Below are positions 1 to 8,235 of a DNA stretch of 19,389 nt, in pieces (position 1 is the stretch's first letter; each line of letters opens with the position of its first letter). The position numbers and the translations under genes are program-made. The notes under the pieces were generated by a model that ran no database searches, had not been told where the DNA came from, and worked only from the letters and a program-made list of their open reading frames with translations. This stretch comes from Thiosocius sp965601425. GTDB taxonomy: Bacteria; Pseudomonadota; Gammaproteobacteria; Chromatiales; Chromatiaceae. Location of the stretch: assembly GCA_965601425.1 (NCBI GenBank), contig CBFCWF010000056.1:1-19389 (forward strand). Direction: 5' to 3'.

Positions 1-164
1 TATTCACTTCGCGCCGGACCAAGGACCGCCGCCTTTGGGCCGCGAAAAATCGCGCCGTGCGGGTCGCCGCCGCGGCCTTCGCCCGACCTTGGATTTCCGC
101 TGCCTAGCTACCGGTCGCGTATGGTCTGGGCTTCTCAGCTGTTTGGGACTACCATCGGGGCTTC

Positions 165-1061
165 ATGCTTACTGGCGCGACATCCAGGAACGTCCAATGC
201 GTTGCCGCGGAAGGCGGCCTGCCTCAGATCTGGGTCAGCAATGCGGCGGCGCATGCGGCGATCTCTCTTCACGGCGGACAACTGCTTTCCTTCAAACGGA
301 AGGCTGATTCGCTGGATCTCCTGTTTCTCAGCAAGCGCGCTCGATTCGAGCCGGGCGCGGCCATCAGAGGCGGGATTCCTGTCTGTTGGCCGTGGTTTGG
401 CGCCGATCCCGCCAATCCGGCCGGCCGGGCGCACGGATTCGCGCGTAACCGGCTCTGGTCAGTCGAGCAAATCGAACACCCGGCCCCCGATCACACGCGC
501 ATCACGTTGGGACTGACCGACTGTCCCGAAACCCGGACCCTCTGGCCGTATGCTTTCGAGTTGCGGTTGGTGGTTTCCATTGCCTCGACACTGCGCATGG
601 AATTGATCACCCGGAATACAGGTGCCAAGACATTCGCCATCACACAGGCCCTGCACAGCTACTTCAGCGTGGGCGCCGTCGACCGGGTGTCGGTCGAAGG
701 GCTGGACGGCACGACCTATCTCGACAAGCTCGAAGACTTCGCACCGAAGCAGCAGCAAGGATCCGTGACCTTCACTGGCGAAGTCGATCGCATCTACCGC
801 CAGGTGCCCGATAGGTTGCGCGTCGTCGATAGCGCGCGGCAGCGCGCGGTCGATATCGCGGCCGAGGGTAGCAAGACCGCAGTGGTCTGGAACCCCTGGC
901 GAGACACCGCCGCACAAATGGCCGACCTCGGGGACGACGAGTTTCAGCAATTCGTCTGTGTCGAGACAGCGAATGCGGCGGACGACCTGGTAAAGGTCTC
1001 ACCCGGCAGCGACTATTGCCTGCAGGCAAGCTACTGTATGACCGCCCTCGACAATGCTTGA
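165..1061 (+). CDS. D-hexose-6-phosphate mutarotase-like aldose 1-epimerase (YeaD family)
   Basis: Encodes 298 residues, the usual length of the YeaD-type family, which interconverts the anomers of hexose 6-phosphates in the cytoplasm. Family hallmarks are visible: an early HGGQLLSF block, IRGGIPVCWPWFG at about residues 67-79, HGFAR near 90, the catalytic-type histidine in ALHSYFSVG (H164) and the acidic residue in FVCVETANA (E267). There is no signal peptide or membrane segment, which fits a soluble enzyme. The ATG at 165 is the first good start in frame; a GGGG run about 6 bases upstream is only a weak ribosome binding site. It stands alone, with 230 bp before the next gene, so the context says little about which sugar phosphate is used. 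The family call is solid; the exact substrate is inferred from the family. Confidence 0.88.
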   Translation: MLTGATSRNVQCVAAEGGLPQIWVSNAAAHAAISLHGGQLLSFKRKADSLDLLFLSKRARFEPGAAIRGGIPVCWPWFGADPANPAGRAHGFARNRLWSVEQIEHPAPDHTRITLGLTDCPETRTLWPYAFELRLVVSIASTLRMELITRNTGAKTFAITQALHSYFSVGAVDRVSVEGLDGTTYLDKLEDFAPKQQQGSVTFTGEVDRIYRQVPDRLRVVDSARQRAVDIAAEGSKTAVVWNPWRDTAAQMADLGDDEFQQFVCVETANAADDLVKVSPGSDYCLQASYCMTALDNA

Positions 1062-1291
1062 GCCGCGAGCGTCGGCCAGTGTATCTGCGTGAAGAATGAT
1101 GAGATCGCTTGAACGATAGTCCTTAGGGCATACCCATCCTGCCGGGCCGGCCGGATCGGGGACGGCTGCGACACTCCCGATTCAGCGCGACCAGCGTCGC
1201 GGCGCGAACCATGCCTGCCCGCCCGGCTCGAGCGCATGGCGGTGAGCCCAAGTCAACGCCCCCACCCCGCACGAAGAAAAAGGCAAACGCG

Positions 1292-4200
1292 ATGCAAAAG
1301 CTGTTCAAACTCGTCGGCTTCACCCCCTTCATTCTGATCGTGTTCTTCAACGCCTTCGTCGATCTGGGCCACAAGATCCTGATCCAGAACACGGTGTTCA
1401 AGGTGTACGACGGGCGCGAGCAGATTATCCTGACCGCGATCGTGAACGGACTGATCCTGCTGCCGTTCGTCTTGCTGTTCACGCCCGCGGGCCTGCTGTC
1501 CGACCGTCATCGCAAGCCACGGATCATGCGTTACAGTGCGGCAGTCGCGGTATCTCTCACGCTGCTGATCACCGCCTCCTATTACGCCGGCTGGTTCTGG
1601 TTCTCGTTCGCGATGACCTTTCTGCTCGCGGTGCAGAGCGCGATCTACTCGCCCGCCAAGTACGGGTTCATCAAGGAACTCGCCGGCAAGGGCCAGCTGG
1701 CCACCGCGAATGCGATCGTGCAGGCGACCACGATCGTCGCGATCCTGCTCGGCATCTTCGTGTTCTCGATATTCTTCGAACGCCAGCTGGTCGGGGTCAG
1801 CTACACGGACAAGGCCGAGGTGCTACAGGCCATTGCGCCGGTCGGCTGGCTGCTGGTCGCGTGCGCGGCCTGGGAGTTCTGGCTGACCTCGCGGCTGCCG
1901 CTGGGTGAGGTCGGGACCGCAGAGCGTGGCTTCGACTGGCGACACTACGGCACGGGCCGCTACCTTCACGCCAACCTCGCGAAGATACTCGCCAACAGGA
2001 CCATCTGGCTTTCGATCGTCGGACTGTCGGTGTTCTGGGGCATTTCGCAGGTCGTCCTCGCTGCGTTTCCGGCCTTTGCCAAAGAGGCGCTGGGCGAGAC
2101 CAACACGGTGGTCATCCAGGGCCTGCTCGCCTGCTCCGGCGCCGGTGTCATCGTCGGCTCGCTGCTCGCCGGCAGCGCGTCCCGCGACTATATCGAGACC
2201 GGTCTGGTACCGCTGGGGGCGCTGGGCGTGGTCCTCGCCATGTTCTTCATCCCGCAGTTGTCCTCCAGCGTTGCACTCGCGGCGGCCTTCACGCTGCTCG
2301 GTGTCGCCGGCGGTCTCTTTATCGTACCGCTGAACGCACTGATTCAGTTCCATGCCAATGACCGGGAACTCGGCACGATACTGGCTGGCAACAACTGGGT
2401 GCAGAACGTCGTGATGCTGGCCTTCCTCGGCCTCACCGTCGTGTTCGCTTTCAGCGGGGTCGGCAGCCTCGGGTTGTTTCACCTGCTGACGATCACCGCG
2501 CTGGCCGGTGCCATCTACACCGTGTGGCAGCTGCCACAGTCGCTCGTGCGCTACGTGGTTGCCCGCCTGGTTTCCAGCCGTTACCGCATCGAGGTGCTGG
2601 GCTTCGAGAACCTGCCCGGCCAGGGCGGGGTCCTGATGCTCGGCAATCACGTAAGCTGGCTGGACTGGGCGGTGATCCAGATCGCCTGCCCTCGTCCTAT
2701 CCGTTTCGTGATGCACCGCGCCATTTACCAACGCTGGTATTTGCGTTGGTTTCTGGACTTCTTCGGCGTCATCCCGATCACCGGCGGACAAAGCAAGGGG
2801 GCGCTGCAAAAGGTCAACGCGCTGCTCAAGGCCGGTGAGGTGGTCTGCCTGTTCCCGGAGGGCTCGATCAGTCGCAGCGGCCAATTGGGCGAGTTCCGCA
2901 AGGGCTTCGAGCATGCGGTCGAGGGCGTTGAGGGCGTGATCGTACCCTTCTACCTGCGCGGGCTATGGGGCAGCCGCTTTTCGCGTTCCAGCGACCGCCT
3001 CCAGGAGACCCGCAGTCAACAGCTCAGGACGCGGGTGATTGTCGCGTTCGGCAGACCGCTGCCGATGGAGACCCTGGCCGGCGAGGTCAAGCAACGGGTT
3101 TTCGACCTTTCGATCGATGCCTGGGAGGCGCATACCCGCACGCTCGACCCCATTCCGCGCGAATGGCTGCGCACGGCCAAGCGGCGTGGGGGCGCACTGA
3201 GTCTGGCCGATGCGCAGGGCGACGGTACGCTATCGAACTACAAGACCATGACGGCGGTGTTCGCCTTCTCACGCCTGATCGGCCAACGCAGCCCGGAACA
3301 GAACATCGGCCTTTTGCTGCCGACCAGCAGCCCCGGGGTGATTGCCAATATGGCCTGCCTGCTCTTGGGCAAGACCGTCGTGAACCTGAACTACACCGCC
3401 AGTCAACAGGCAATTGTCGCGGCGGTCGAGAAGGCGGAAATACAGAACGTTTATACCTCACGGCGGTTCGTCAAGAAACTGGAGCAACGCGGCATCGACC
3501 TCGCAGCGCCATTGGGCATGGTCAGTGTGCATTACCTGGAAGACCTGAAGGACGAGATCGGCGGCATCGGCAAACTGCTGATGATGGCGTCCGCGGTGCT
3601 CCTGCCGGGGGCACTGCTTTTTGCGCTCTACGGTCGGCGCATCGATCTCGAGCAGCCGGCCGCCATCCTGTTTTCCAGCGGCAGCGAGGGCGCCCCCAAG
3701 GGCGTCGTACTGAGCCACCGCAACATCGCGGCCAACATTCAGCAGGTCGCCGACGTGCTCGACACGCGCAGCGAAGACACGGTGATGGCGACGCTGCCCC
3801 TGTTCCATGCGTTCGGTCTGACCGTGACCGGCCTGCTGCCGCTGGTCGAGGGGATTCCGGCGATCTGTCACCCCGACCCAACCGATGCGCTGACCATCGC
3901 GAAGGCGATCGGCAAGTTCCAGGCCACGGTGTTTTGCGGCACCTCGACCTTTCTGCGCCTGTTCGTTCGCAACCGACGCGTTCATCCGCTGATGCTCGAA
4001 TCCCTGCGCGTGGTCGTGGCCGGCGCCGAACGGCTCAGTCCGGAGGTGCGCGCGGCCTTCAAGCTGAAGTTCAACAAGGAGATCTACGAGGGCTACGGTA
4101 CGACCGAGACGACGCCGGTGGCCAGCGTCAACCTGCCGGACCGGATCGATCCGCGCGACTGGCAGGTGCAGGAGGGCAACCGGGCGGGGACGGTAGGCCT

Positions 4201-4741
4201 GCCGTTGCCCGGCGGCAGCTTCCGCATCGTCGACCCGGAGACGCTCGAGACCCTACCCATCGGCGAGGACGGCCTGATCCTGTTCGGCGGCAGCCAGGTG
4301 ATGCTGGGCTACCTCAGCGATCCGGAAAAGACCGCACAAGTCATCGTCGAACTCGACGGCAAGCGCTGGTACAAGACCGGTGACAAGGGCCACCTGGACA
4401 AGGACGGCTTTCTCACGATCGTCGATCGCTACTCGCGCTTTGCGAAGATCGCCGGCGAAATGGTCAGCCTGGGTGCGATCGAGGGGGCGATAGGGCCGCA
4501 GCTGCCGGAAGATGCGGAGGTACTGGCCACGGCCGTGCCAGACGGCAAGAAGGGCGAGCGGGTGGTGCTGCTCATTGCCGGACAGATCGACGAGCAGACC
4601 CTCGAGCGTGCAATCGAGCAGTCAGGCCTGAACCCGCTGATGCGGCCCTCGATGCTTGTCCCGGTCGAGGCGATACCGAAGCTCGGCAGCGGGAAGAGCG
4701 ATTTCAGCCGCGCCAAGCAGATCGCACTGGCGGCTGCCTGA
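1292..4741 (+). CDS. aas: LplT-PlsC-Aas fusion: lysophospholipid transporter / 2-acyl-GPE acyltransferase / acyl-ACP synthetase
   Basis: A 1149-residue three-part protein for lysophospholipid repair in the inner membrane. Residues 1 to about 400 are an MFS transporter of the LplT type, with many hydrophobic segments beginning near GFTPFILIVFFNAFVDLG. Residues about 405-610 are a PlsC acyltransferase with the HX4D motif (H453, D458, in GNHVSWLDW) and FPEGS at 521-525. Residues about 630-1149 are an AMP-forming acyl-ACP ligase: FSSGSEGAPKG at about 794-804, YGTTE at 935-939, YKTGD ending at D1031, and the C-terminal catalytic-type lysine K1135 in LGSGKSD. In E. coli LplT and Aas are separate proteins of one operon; here transporter and enzyme are one chain. 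I chose the ATG at 1292 because AAAAAGG lies 8 bases upstream and LplT homology begins there; the frame stays open back to 1211, but those 27 residues are low-complexity and basic. A hydrophobic stretch just before the P-loop (about 760-785) might touch the membrane. Confidence 0.93.
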   Translation: MQKLFKLVGFTPFILIVFFNAFVDLGHKILIQNTVFKVYDGREQIILTAIVNGLILLPFVLLFTPAGLLSDRHRKPRIMRYSAAVAVSLTLLITASYYAGWFWFSFAMTFLLAVQSAIYSPAKYGFIKELAGKGQLATANAIVQATTIVAILLGIFVFSIFFERQLVGVSYTDKAEVLQAIAPVGWLLVACAAWEFWLTSRLPLGEVGTAERGFDWRHYGTGRYLHANLAKILANRTIWLSIVGLSVFWGISQVVLAAFPAFAKEALGETNTVVIQGLLACSGAGVIVGSLLAGSASRDYIETGLVPLGALGVVLAMFFIPQLSSSVALAAAFTLLGVAGGLFIVPLNALIQFHANDRELGTILAGNNWVQNVVMLAFLGLTVVFAFSGVGSLGLFHLLTITALAGAIYTVWQLPQSLVRYVVARLVSSRYRIEVLGFENLPGQGGVLMLGNHVSWLDWAVIQIACPRPIRFVMHRAIYQRWYLRWFLDFFGVIPITGGQSKGALQKVNALLKAGEVVCLFPEGSISRSGQLGEFRKGFEHAVEGVEGVIVPFYLRGLWGSRFSRSSDRLQETRSQQLRTRVIVAFGRPLPMETLAGEVKQRVFDLSIDAWEAHTRTLDPIPREWLRTAKRRGGALSLADAQGDGTLSNYKTMTAVFAFSRLIGQRSPEQNIGLLLPTSSPGVIANMACLLLGKTVVNLNYTASQQAIVAAVEKAEIQNVYTSRRFVKKLEQRGIDLAAPLGMVSVHYLEDLKDEIGGIGKLLMMASAVLLPGALLFALYGRRIDLEQPAAILFSSGSEGAPKGVVLSHRNIAANIQQVADVLDTRSEDTVMATLPLFHAFGLTVTGLLPLVEGIPAICHPDPTDALTIAKAIGKFQATVFCGTSTFLRLFVRNRRVHPLMLESLRVVVAGAERLSPEVRAAFKLKFNKEIYEGYGTTETTPVASVNLPDRIDPRDWQVQEGNRAGTVGLPLPGGSFRIVDPETLETLPIGEDGLILFGGSQVMLGYLSDPEKTAQVIVELDGKRWYKTGDKGHLDKDGFLTIVDRYSRFAKIAGEMVSLGAIEGAIGPQLPEDAEVLATAVPDGKKGERVVLLIAGQIDEQTLERAIEQSGLNPLMRPSMLVPVEAIPKLGSGKSDFSRAKQIALAAA

Positions 4742-5229
4742 GCATCGGGCCGGTGCGATTGGACGCCGCGCGGGAGCGAACGAATCGCCGGGAGCGATTC
4801 GTCGCGAAAGCCCCTCAGGGTGAGCCGCAGGGATGCGCCGAACACTGCCATAACCCTAGCTAGGGCGAGAGTGGAGGGCAATTCAAAGCGTGCCTGAACA
4901 GGCGAGGGCCCGGTAGATCGGGGGCGCGAGACAGACTTTATCCTTCGGGAATGCGCCCTGAATTTGCTTTTCGCCGCGCCTCTGCCGCTTTGTTCGCGCC
5001 CGTCCAACACCGACTGGCGCAGCATGCAGGCTAACGCCGAGGGCATGTCTCACGCACTGGCCACCATCGGTTATTGGCTTCTGCCGGCACATGGTTTAGC
5101 GTTAAGACATAGCCCGCCAGCAAAGCGCAGCTCACCGGACGCGGTCCGATGCTGGTCCAGGCGGTGTTCCGACGAGATCGTGCACGGCATCGGGCATGAT
5201 CAACAACGGCCACAGAGTGATTCCGCGAG
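4742..5229. other. Gene-poor intergenic stretch with a 12-bp palindrome
   Basis: No open frame here looks like a real protein; the short ones are rich in R, S and P, as random GC-rich frames are. Visible structure: the hairpin at 4780-4802, and the perfect 12-bp palindrome CCCTAGCTAGGG at 4854-4865, which contains the usually rare CTAG tetranucleotide. A weak promoter-like pair (TTGGCT 5074-5079, TAGCGT 5097-5102, spacing 17) points toward the protease gene at 5230 but matches consensus poorly. Confidence 0.4.
4780..4802 (+). terminator. Perfect 9-bp hairpin after the aas-like gene
   Basis: ACGAATCGC and GCGATTCGT form a perfect 9-bp stem around the loop CGGGA, starting 39 bases after the stop codon at 4741. 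The position suits transcript end formation or 3'-end protection. No T-run follows (the next bases are CGCGAAAG), so it is not a classical intrinsic terminator, and the role is inferred. Confidence 0.4.
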
Positions 5230-5949
5230 GTGCCGACGTTGAACTTCCATCACCGTTGCCGTGTCACCCTGGTGCTACTCTGTACCTTCCTCGCCGCGTC
5301 GCCCCCCGGTACGATCCGTGCCGAACCTCAGGGCGACGGCAGCTTCCCGACGCTGGCCGCCCAGGCCATGGCCCTCGCAGAACAAGCTGGGATCCGTTTG
5401 ATCGGCCTCGATCGACTCGACGATGCACCGCCGCAGCCGGTGACCGGCTCCCCGCTGGAAAAGATCGAGGCGCTGCTGGACGGTTACAACTATGTGATCG
5501 TGGAGGACCGGCTCATCGTGCTCGGCGAAAAGCGCTGGGTACCACCACCACCGAAAGAAACGGTCCTGAACACCCGGCGAAGCGGTCAGCATCACGTGGT
5601 CGACGCGGTGCTCGTCGGTATCGATGGCACCGAGTTCCCGGCGCAGTTGATGATCGACACCGGGGCCAGCGTCAGCGTGCTGCCGTTGTCGATGGCCGAG
5701 AATCTGGGCCTGGCGCAGGACGAGATGACCGACCGCGAGGTCAAAACGGTCAAAGGGATGCTGGTCGCGAAACTCGGCGCACTGCGCGCGATGCGGCTCG
5801 GCCTGGAGGAGATTCGGGACGTGGAAGTCGCGTTTATCGATGACGCTCTGCTCGGCGACACCCGGCTGCTCGGCATGAACGTGCTCGGGCGCTATCGCAT
5901 GACCCTGGATGACAAAGGAAACCGCGTGACCCTATCGCCGCGCGATTGA
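5230..5949 (+). CDS. Exported retropepsin-like aspartic protease with STN-like N-terminal domain
   Basis: A 239-residue protein with a hydrophobic signal segment (VTLVLLCTFLAASPP) and a likely cleavage site near IRAEP, so it probably acts in the periplasm. Residues about 40-100 resemble the STN domain of secretins and TonB-dependent receptors: a LAEQAGI helix, then LEKIEALLDG and NYVIVEDRLIVLG. Residues about 120-235 are a clan AA retropepsin-like domain with the catalytic motif DTGAS (D143), a later hydrophobic-hydrophobic-G element (RLLGMNVLGRY) and a final beta hairpin. Such proteases work as dimers, since each chain supplies one aspartate. The start is uncertain: GTG at 5230, or TTG at 5239, which has GAGG 8 bases upstream; both keep the signal peptide. 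It appears to be monocistronic. The protease fold is well supported, the STN assignment is inferred from the residue pattern, and the substrate is unknown. Confidence 0.8.
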   Translation: MPTLNFHHRCRVTLVLLCTFLAASPPGTIRAEPQGDGSFPTLAAQAMALAEQAGIRLIGLDRLDDAPPQPVTGSPLEKIEALLDGYNYVIVEDRLIVLGEKRWVPPPPKETVLNTRRSGQHHVVDAVLVGIDGTEFPAQLMIDTGASVSVLPLSMAENLGLAQDEMTDREVKTVKGMLVAKLGALRAMRLGLEEIRDVEVAFIDDALLGDTRLLGMNVLGRYRMTLDDKGNRVTLSPRD

Positions 5950-6121
5950 GCCCTGGTCCGCTCGATCCCCTGAATTGTGCTGGTCGCTTGCGGATACGAT
6001 CCAATAGCGTCAAACGCCGGCGCGATCAGCTTGCAGGCCAGCCAAGCCGCGATGTCTCGATCGGGCGCCAGGGCGAATCGGGACATCGATATCTCTTTTC
6101 CCCGATCGACTCCCGATTTGC

Positions 6122-6127
6122 TAGTCT
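6122..6127 (+). promoter_or_regulatory. Candidate -10 element (extended GCTAGTCT) for the TMEM220-like gene
   Basis: TTGCTAGTCTTAG contains a -10-like TAGTCT in the same setting as the GCTAGACT upstream of the small membrane protein at 19097. A start of transcription near 6134 would give a leader of about 22 bases before the ATG at 6156. No convincing -35 box is seen. Confidence 0.4.
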
Positions 6128-6155
6128 TAGCGCTCCGGAGACACGAAACCTCAAT

Positions 6156-6584
6156 ATGCCGCAATCGACCACGATTCGAGTATTCGAAGCTACCGCCGCT
6201 GCGATGTTCGCTGTATTTTCCTGGCTGCAGTGGAATGACCTGGACCCGACCGTCTATCACCACCCCTCGATGGCTGATGCGATTTTGTGGGGTCTTTTTT
6301 ACGCACTGATCGCCGCTCTGTTTGTCATAGCTTTTTTCCGCCGATTGCCCGGATGGCTTATCGCCGTCGCCGCCGCGTGCTGCCTCGTCCAGCTGGGGCG
6401 CACCGCACCTGGGTTATGGGAAAACCTTGCCGGGGAAAACGGCTTCACGATGACCCAGGGCAGCATGTCTGCGGCAGATCCGAGGGTGGAGCTGACACGC
6501 GAGTTTTTCGGCGCACTCATCGCGCTGGCGGGCGTGGGTTTCCTTGCGTGGAGAGAAAAGTCTTTCAACAAAAACCCCGTATGA
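6156..6584 (+). CDS. TMEM220-family small inner-membrane protein
   Basis: Encodes 142 residues with about four hydrophobic segments: residues 12-26, about 40-60, 65-82 and 115-133. The first helix ends in QWNDLDP (residues 25-31), the signature of the TMEM220 family, found in bacteria and animals and without a known function. The segment before the last helix (ELTREFFGALI) also fits the family. The ATG at 6156 is chosen over an upstream start at 5946 because the extra 70 residues are basic, low in hydrophobics and unlike the family, and because a candidate -10 element lies 29 bases before 6156. GGAG at 6137-6140 is farther from the start than usual (15 bases). No operon partner is evident. 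Confidence 0.75.
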   Translation: MPQSTTIRVFEATAAAMFAVFSWLQWNDLDPTVYHHPSMADAILWGLFYALIAALFVIAFFRRLPGWLIAVAAACCLVQLGRTAPGLWENLAGENGFTMTQGSMSAADPRVELTREFFGALIALAGVGFLAWREKSFNKNPV

Positions 6585-7247
6585 AGCGACGCACTCGGGG
6601 TACGGGCTTACGCCAGAAAGACCCCGCATGAGAGGCACTGGAATCACTTCCAGAAATGCCACGCCAGGACTGATTTAACGATGATCAGAACAGTAGAGAC
6701 GCGGTGTTGATAAGCTGTCGCGCAGGCCGGTCGGGGCGTGCCGGCGTTGCGTTCGCCAGGGGAGATCGTCTGCCGCGAATCATCTGAATCACCGTTTGCC
6801 ATCGCCGGGACGATCATCCCGTTTCTGTCACGATATCGTCAGAGCGCCAACGCAATTCGGGGTGATGCGGCATGATCAACAAAGACGCTATGTGACTGTT
6901 ATTGCTTGTGTGATCGTCTAACCCATTGACCCAGAACGGCTGCGATAACGCCTCCACATGGCAGGGGTCGCCGGTTCAAACCCAGCCGCGCCCACCAATC
7001 AAATCAGTCCCTTAGACAATCGAACACGCCGGAACCACGACACCCCTCGACCAGGTTCCCAAACGATTATCTGCCACAGCGTTGCCACACGCGTTCGCGT
7101 ACGAGCGGAGTGTGGCGATGGCCTCCTTCGGAAGACGCGGCCCCTACCAGCGGCAGGCGCAGGTCCGGAGGAAGGGCCACCCGCAGCAAACCAAGACCTT
7201 CTGAAATACCGACAGCACAGCGATTCTCACAACTTAGGAGTTGGCGT
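6585..7247. other. Gene-free region with a tRNA relic and small inverted repeats
   Basis: No plausible protein is encoded. Contents seen: CTGGAA-TCAC-TTCCAG at 6638-6653 (a small perfect hairpin), the palindrome ACGATATCGT at 6830-6839, the tRNA 3' fragment at 6949-6997, and GCCACAC / GTGTGGC at 7084-7090 and 7110-7116, an inverted repeat about 130 bases before the stress-protein gene. I find no clear promoter. Confidence 0.45.
6949..6997 (+). pseudogene. Degenerate tRNA 3' half ending in CCA (possible old att site)
   Basis: The segment reads as the 3' part of a tRNA: an anticodon-arm remnant with a CAC triplet and GGCAG as the 3' strand, a five-base variable loop GGGTC, a T arm GCCGG-TTCAAAC-CCAGC (four of five pairs, one C-A mismatch), then CGCGCCC-A-CCA. 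A complete tRNA would start near 6922 with GGGCGCG and a D arm; neither is there, and the 5' strand of the anticodon stem pairs poorly. The spacing and CAC triplet would suit tRNA-Val, but the base at position 33 is C rather than T, so the identity is tentative. Tyrosine-type integrases commonly recombine at tRNA 3' ends and leave such copies; that origin is inferred, as no integrase is nearby. Confidence 0.6.
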
Positions 7248-8225
7248 ATGAAATCATTCAACAGCATTCTTTACGTCGTGGAAAACCCGGCCGCAGAATC
7301 GAGTGCCGCTGTCGCACGGGCAGTGAGTCTGACGGAAAACAATCAGGCCCGTCTGACCGTCCTGCATGTTGCCGAAGAACCCCGTCTCGGACCGTTTGCG
7401 GGCAGCGTCAAGATCGAAGAATTCAGGTCGCGTCTGCGACGACAGGCGACTGAACAGCTGTCAGACTTGATCCGCAGTACTGGCAGTAAAACCAAAGTTG
7501 TCGCCGATGTCCGATTCGGCACCGTTTTCGTCGAGGTCGTCCGCGAGGTATTGCGCAACCGGCATGACCTCGTGATCAAGACGGTGGGTGAAGGCGGCGC
7601 TCACAGCTTCCTGTTCGGCGGGACCGACCAGCATCTGCTGCGCAAGTGTCCGTGCCCGGTCTGGATCATGGTGGGTGAAACGAGTGCAAACTACCGCCAC
7701 ATCCTCGCCGCCGTGGATTTCGATCCGTGGGCAGAAGGTGATAGAGAAAACAGCGTCGAGGGTGAACTGAACCGACAGATCATCGACCTTGCCGCCTCTC
7801 TCGCGGCCTCCGATTTCGCCCAGTTGCACGTGTTGCATGCCTGGCAGTCGATCACCGACAATATGATTCGGGTGTTTGGCAGTGACATGCCCGAAGCGCA
7901 GAACGCCGCCAATCGCGAAAAAGAACGGCGGGCGCATCAATCGCGGCTCGATAGGGTGGACAGAAGGATACGAGAACAGTTCGGCAGTGATGTTTACCAC
8001 TACCTGTCACCTCGGTTCCACCTACGCGAAGGCACCGCTCGCGACCTAGTTCCGGCGGTAGCTGCCGAACTGGAGGTAGACCTCGTGGTCATGGGCACGG
8101 TCAGCCGCACCGGCATCCCGGGACTGCTGATCGGCAACACCGCCGAAGTCATCCTGAACAACCTCGAGTGCTCGGTGTTGGCGGTCAAGCCGGCAGAGTT
8201 CGTCACGCCGGTCACTTTGGACTGA
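7248..8225 (+). CDS. Tandem-domain universal stress protein (UspA superfamily)
   Basis: A 325-residue cytoplasmic protein made of two Usp domains in tandem (about 1-145 and 150-318), the UspE-like arrangement. The first begins with a MKSFNSILYVVE strand and ends in CPCPVWIMVGE. The second begins with YRHILAAVDFDPW and carries the nucleotide-binding pattern GTVSRTGIPGLLIGNTAE followed by CSVLAVKP, close to the ATP-binding G-2x-G-9x-G-S/T motif. The first domain has GEGGAHSFLFGGTDQHLL at this place and looks less likely to bind nucleotide. The ATG at 7248 has a strong TTAGGAG site 7 bases upstream, which excludes the longer frame back to 7110. The ATPase gene starts 10 bases after the stop, so the two are almost certainly co-transcribed. 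Confidence 0.9.
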   Translation: MKSFNSILYVVENPAAESSAAVARAVSLTENNQARLTVLHVAEEPRLGPFAGSVKIEEFRSRLRRQATEQLSDLIRSTGSKTKVVADVRFGTVFVEVVREVLRNRHDLVIKTVGEGGAHSFLFGGTDQHLLRKCPCPVWIMVGETSANYRHILAAVDFDPWAEGDRENSVEGELNRQIIDLAASLAASDFAQLHVLHAWQSITDNMIRVFGSDMPEAQNAANREKERRAHQSRLDRVDRRIREQFGSDVYHYLSPRFHLREGTARDLVPAVAAELEVDLVVMGTVSRTGIPGLLIGNTAEVILNNLECSVLAVKPAEFVTPVTLD

Positions 8226-8235
8226 GGAAGCAACG

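Noticed and set aside
1823..4383. Long open frames overlapping the aas-like gene (antisense 1823-2914; shifted frame 2965-4383)
   Set aside because: Their compositions (rich in Q, R, G, E) are typical of shadow frames, and the sense frame has unbroken LplT, PlsC and ligase motifs.
4964..5242. A 92-codon frame upstream of the protease gene
   Set aside because: It overlaps the start of the protease gene in another frame and shows no domain or export signal.
6638..6653. CTGGAA-TCAC-TTCCAG as the terminator of the TMEM220-like gene
   Set aside because: Only six pairs, just over 50 bases past the stop, with no T-run; reported only as content of the gap.
5193..6882. The 14-mer GGCATGATCAACAA at 5193-5206 and 6869-6882 as a direct repeat bounding an element
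   Set aside because: About one such match is expected by chance in a window of this size, and the flanks do not match.
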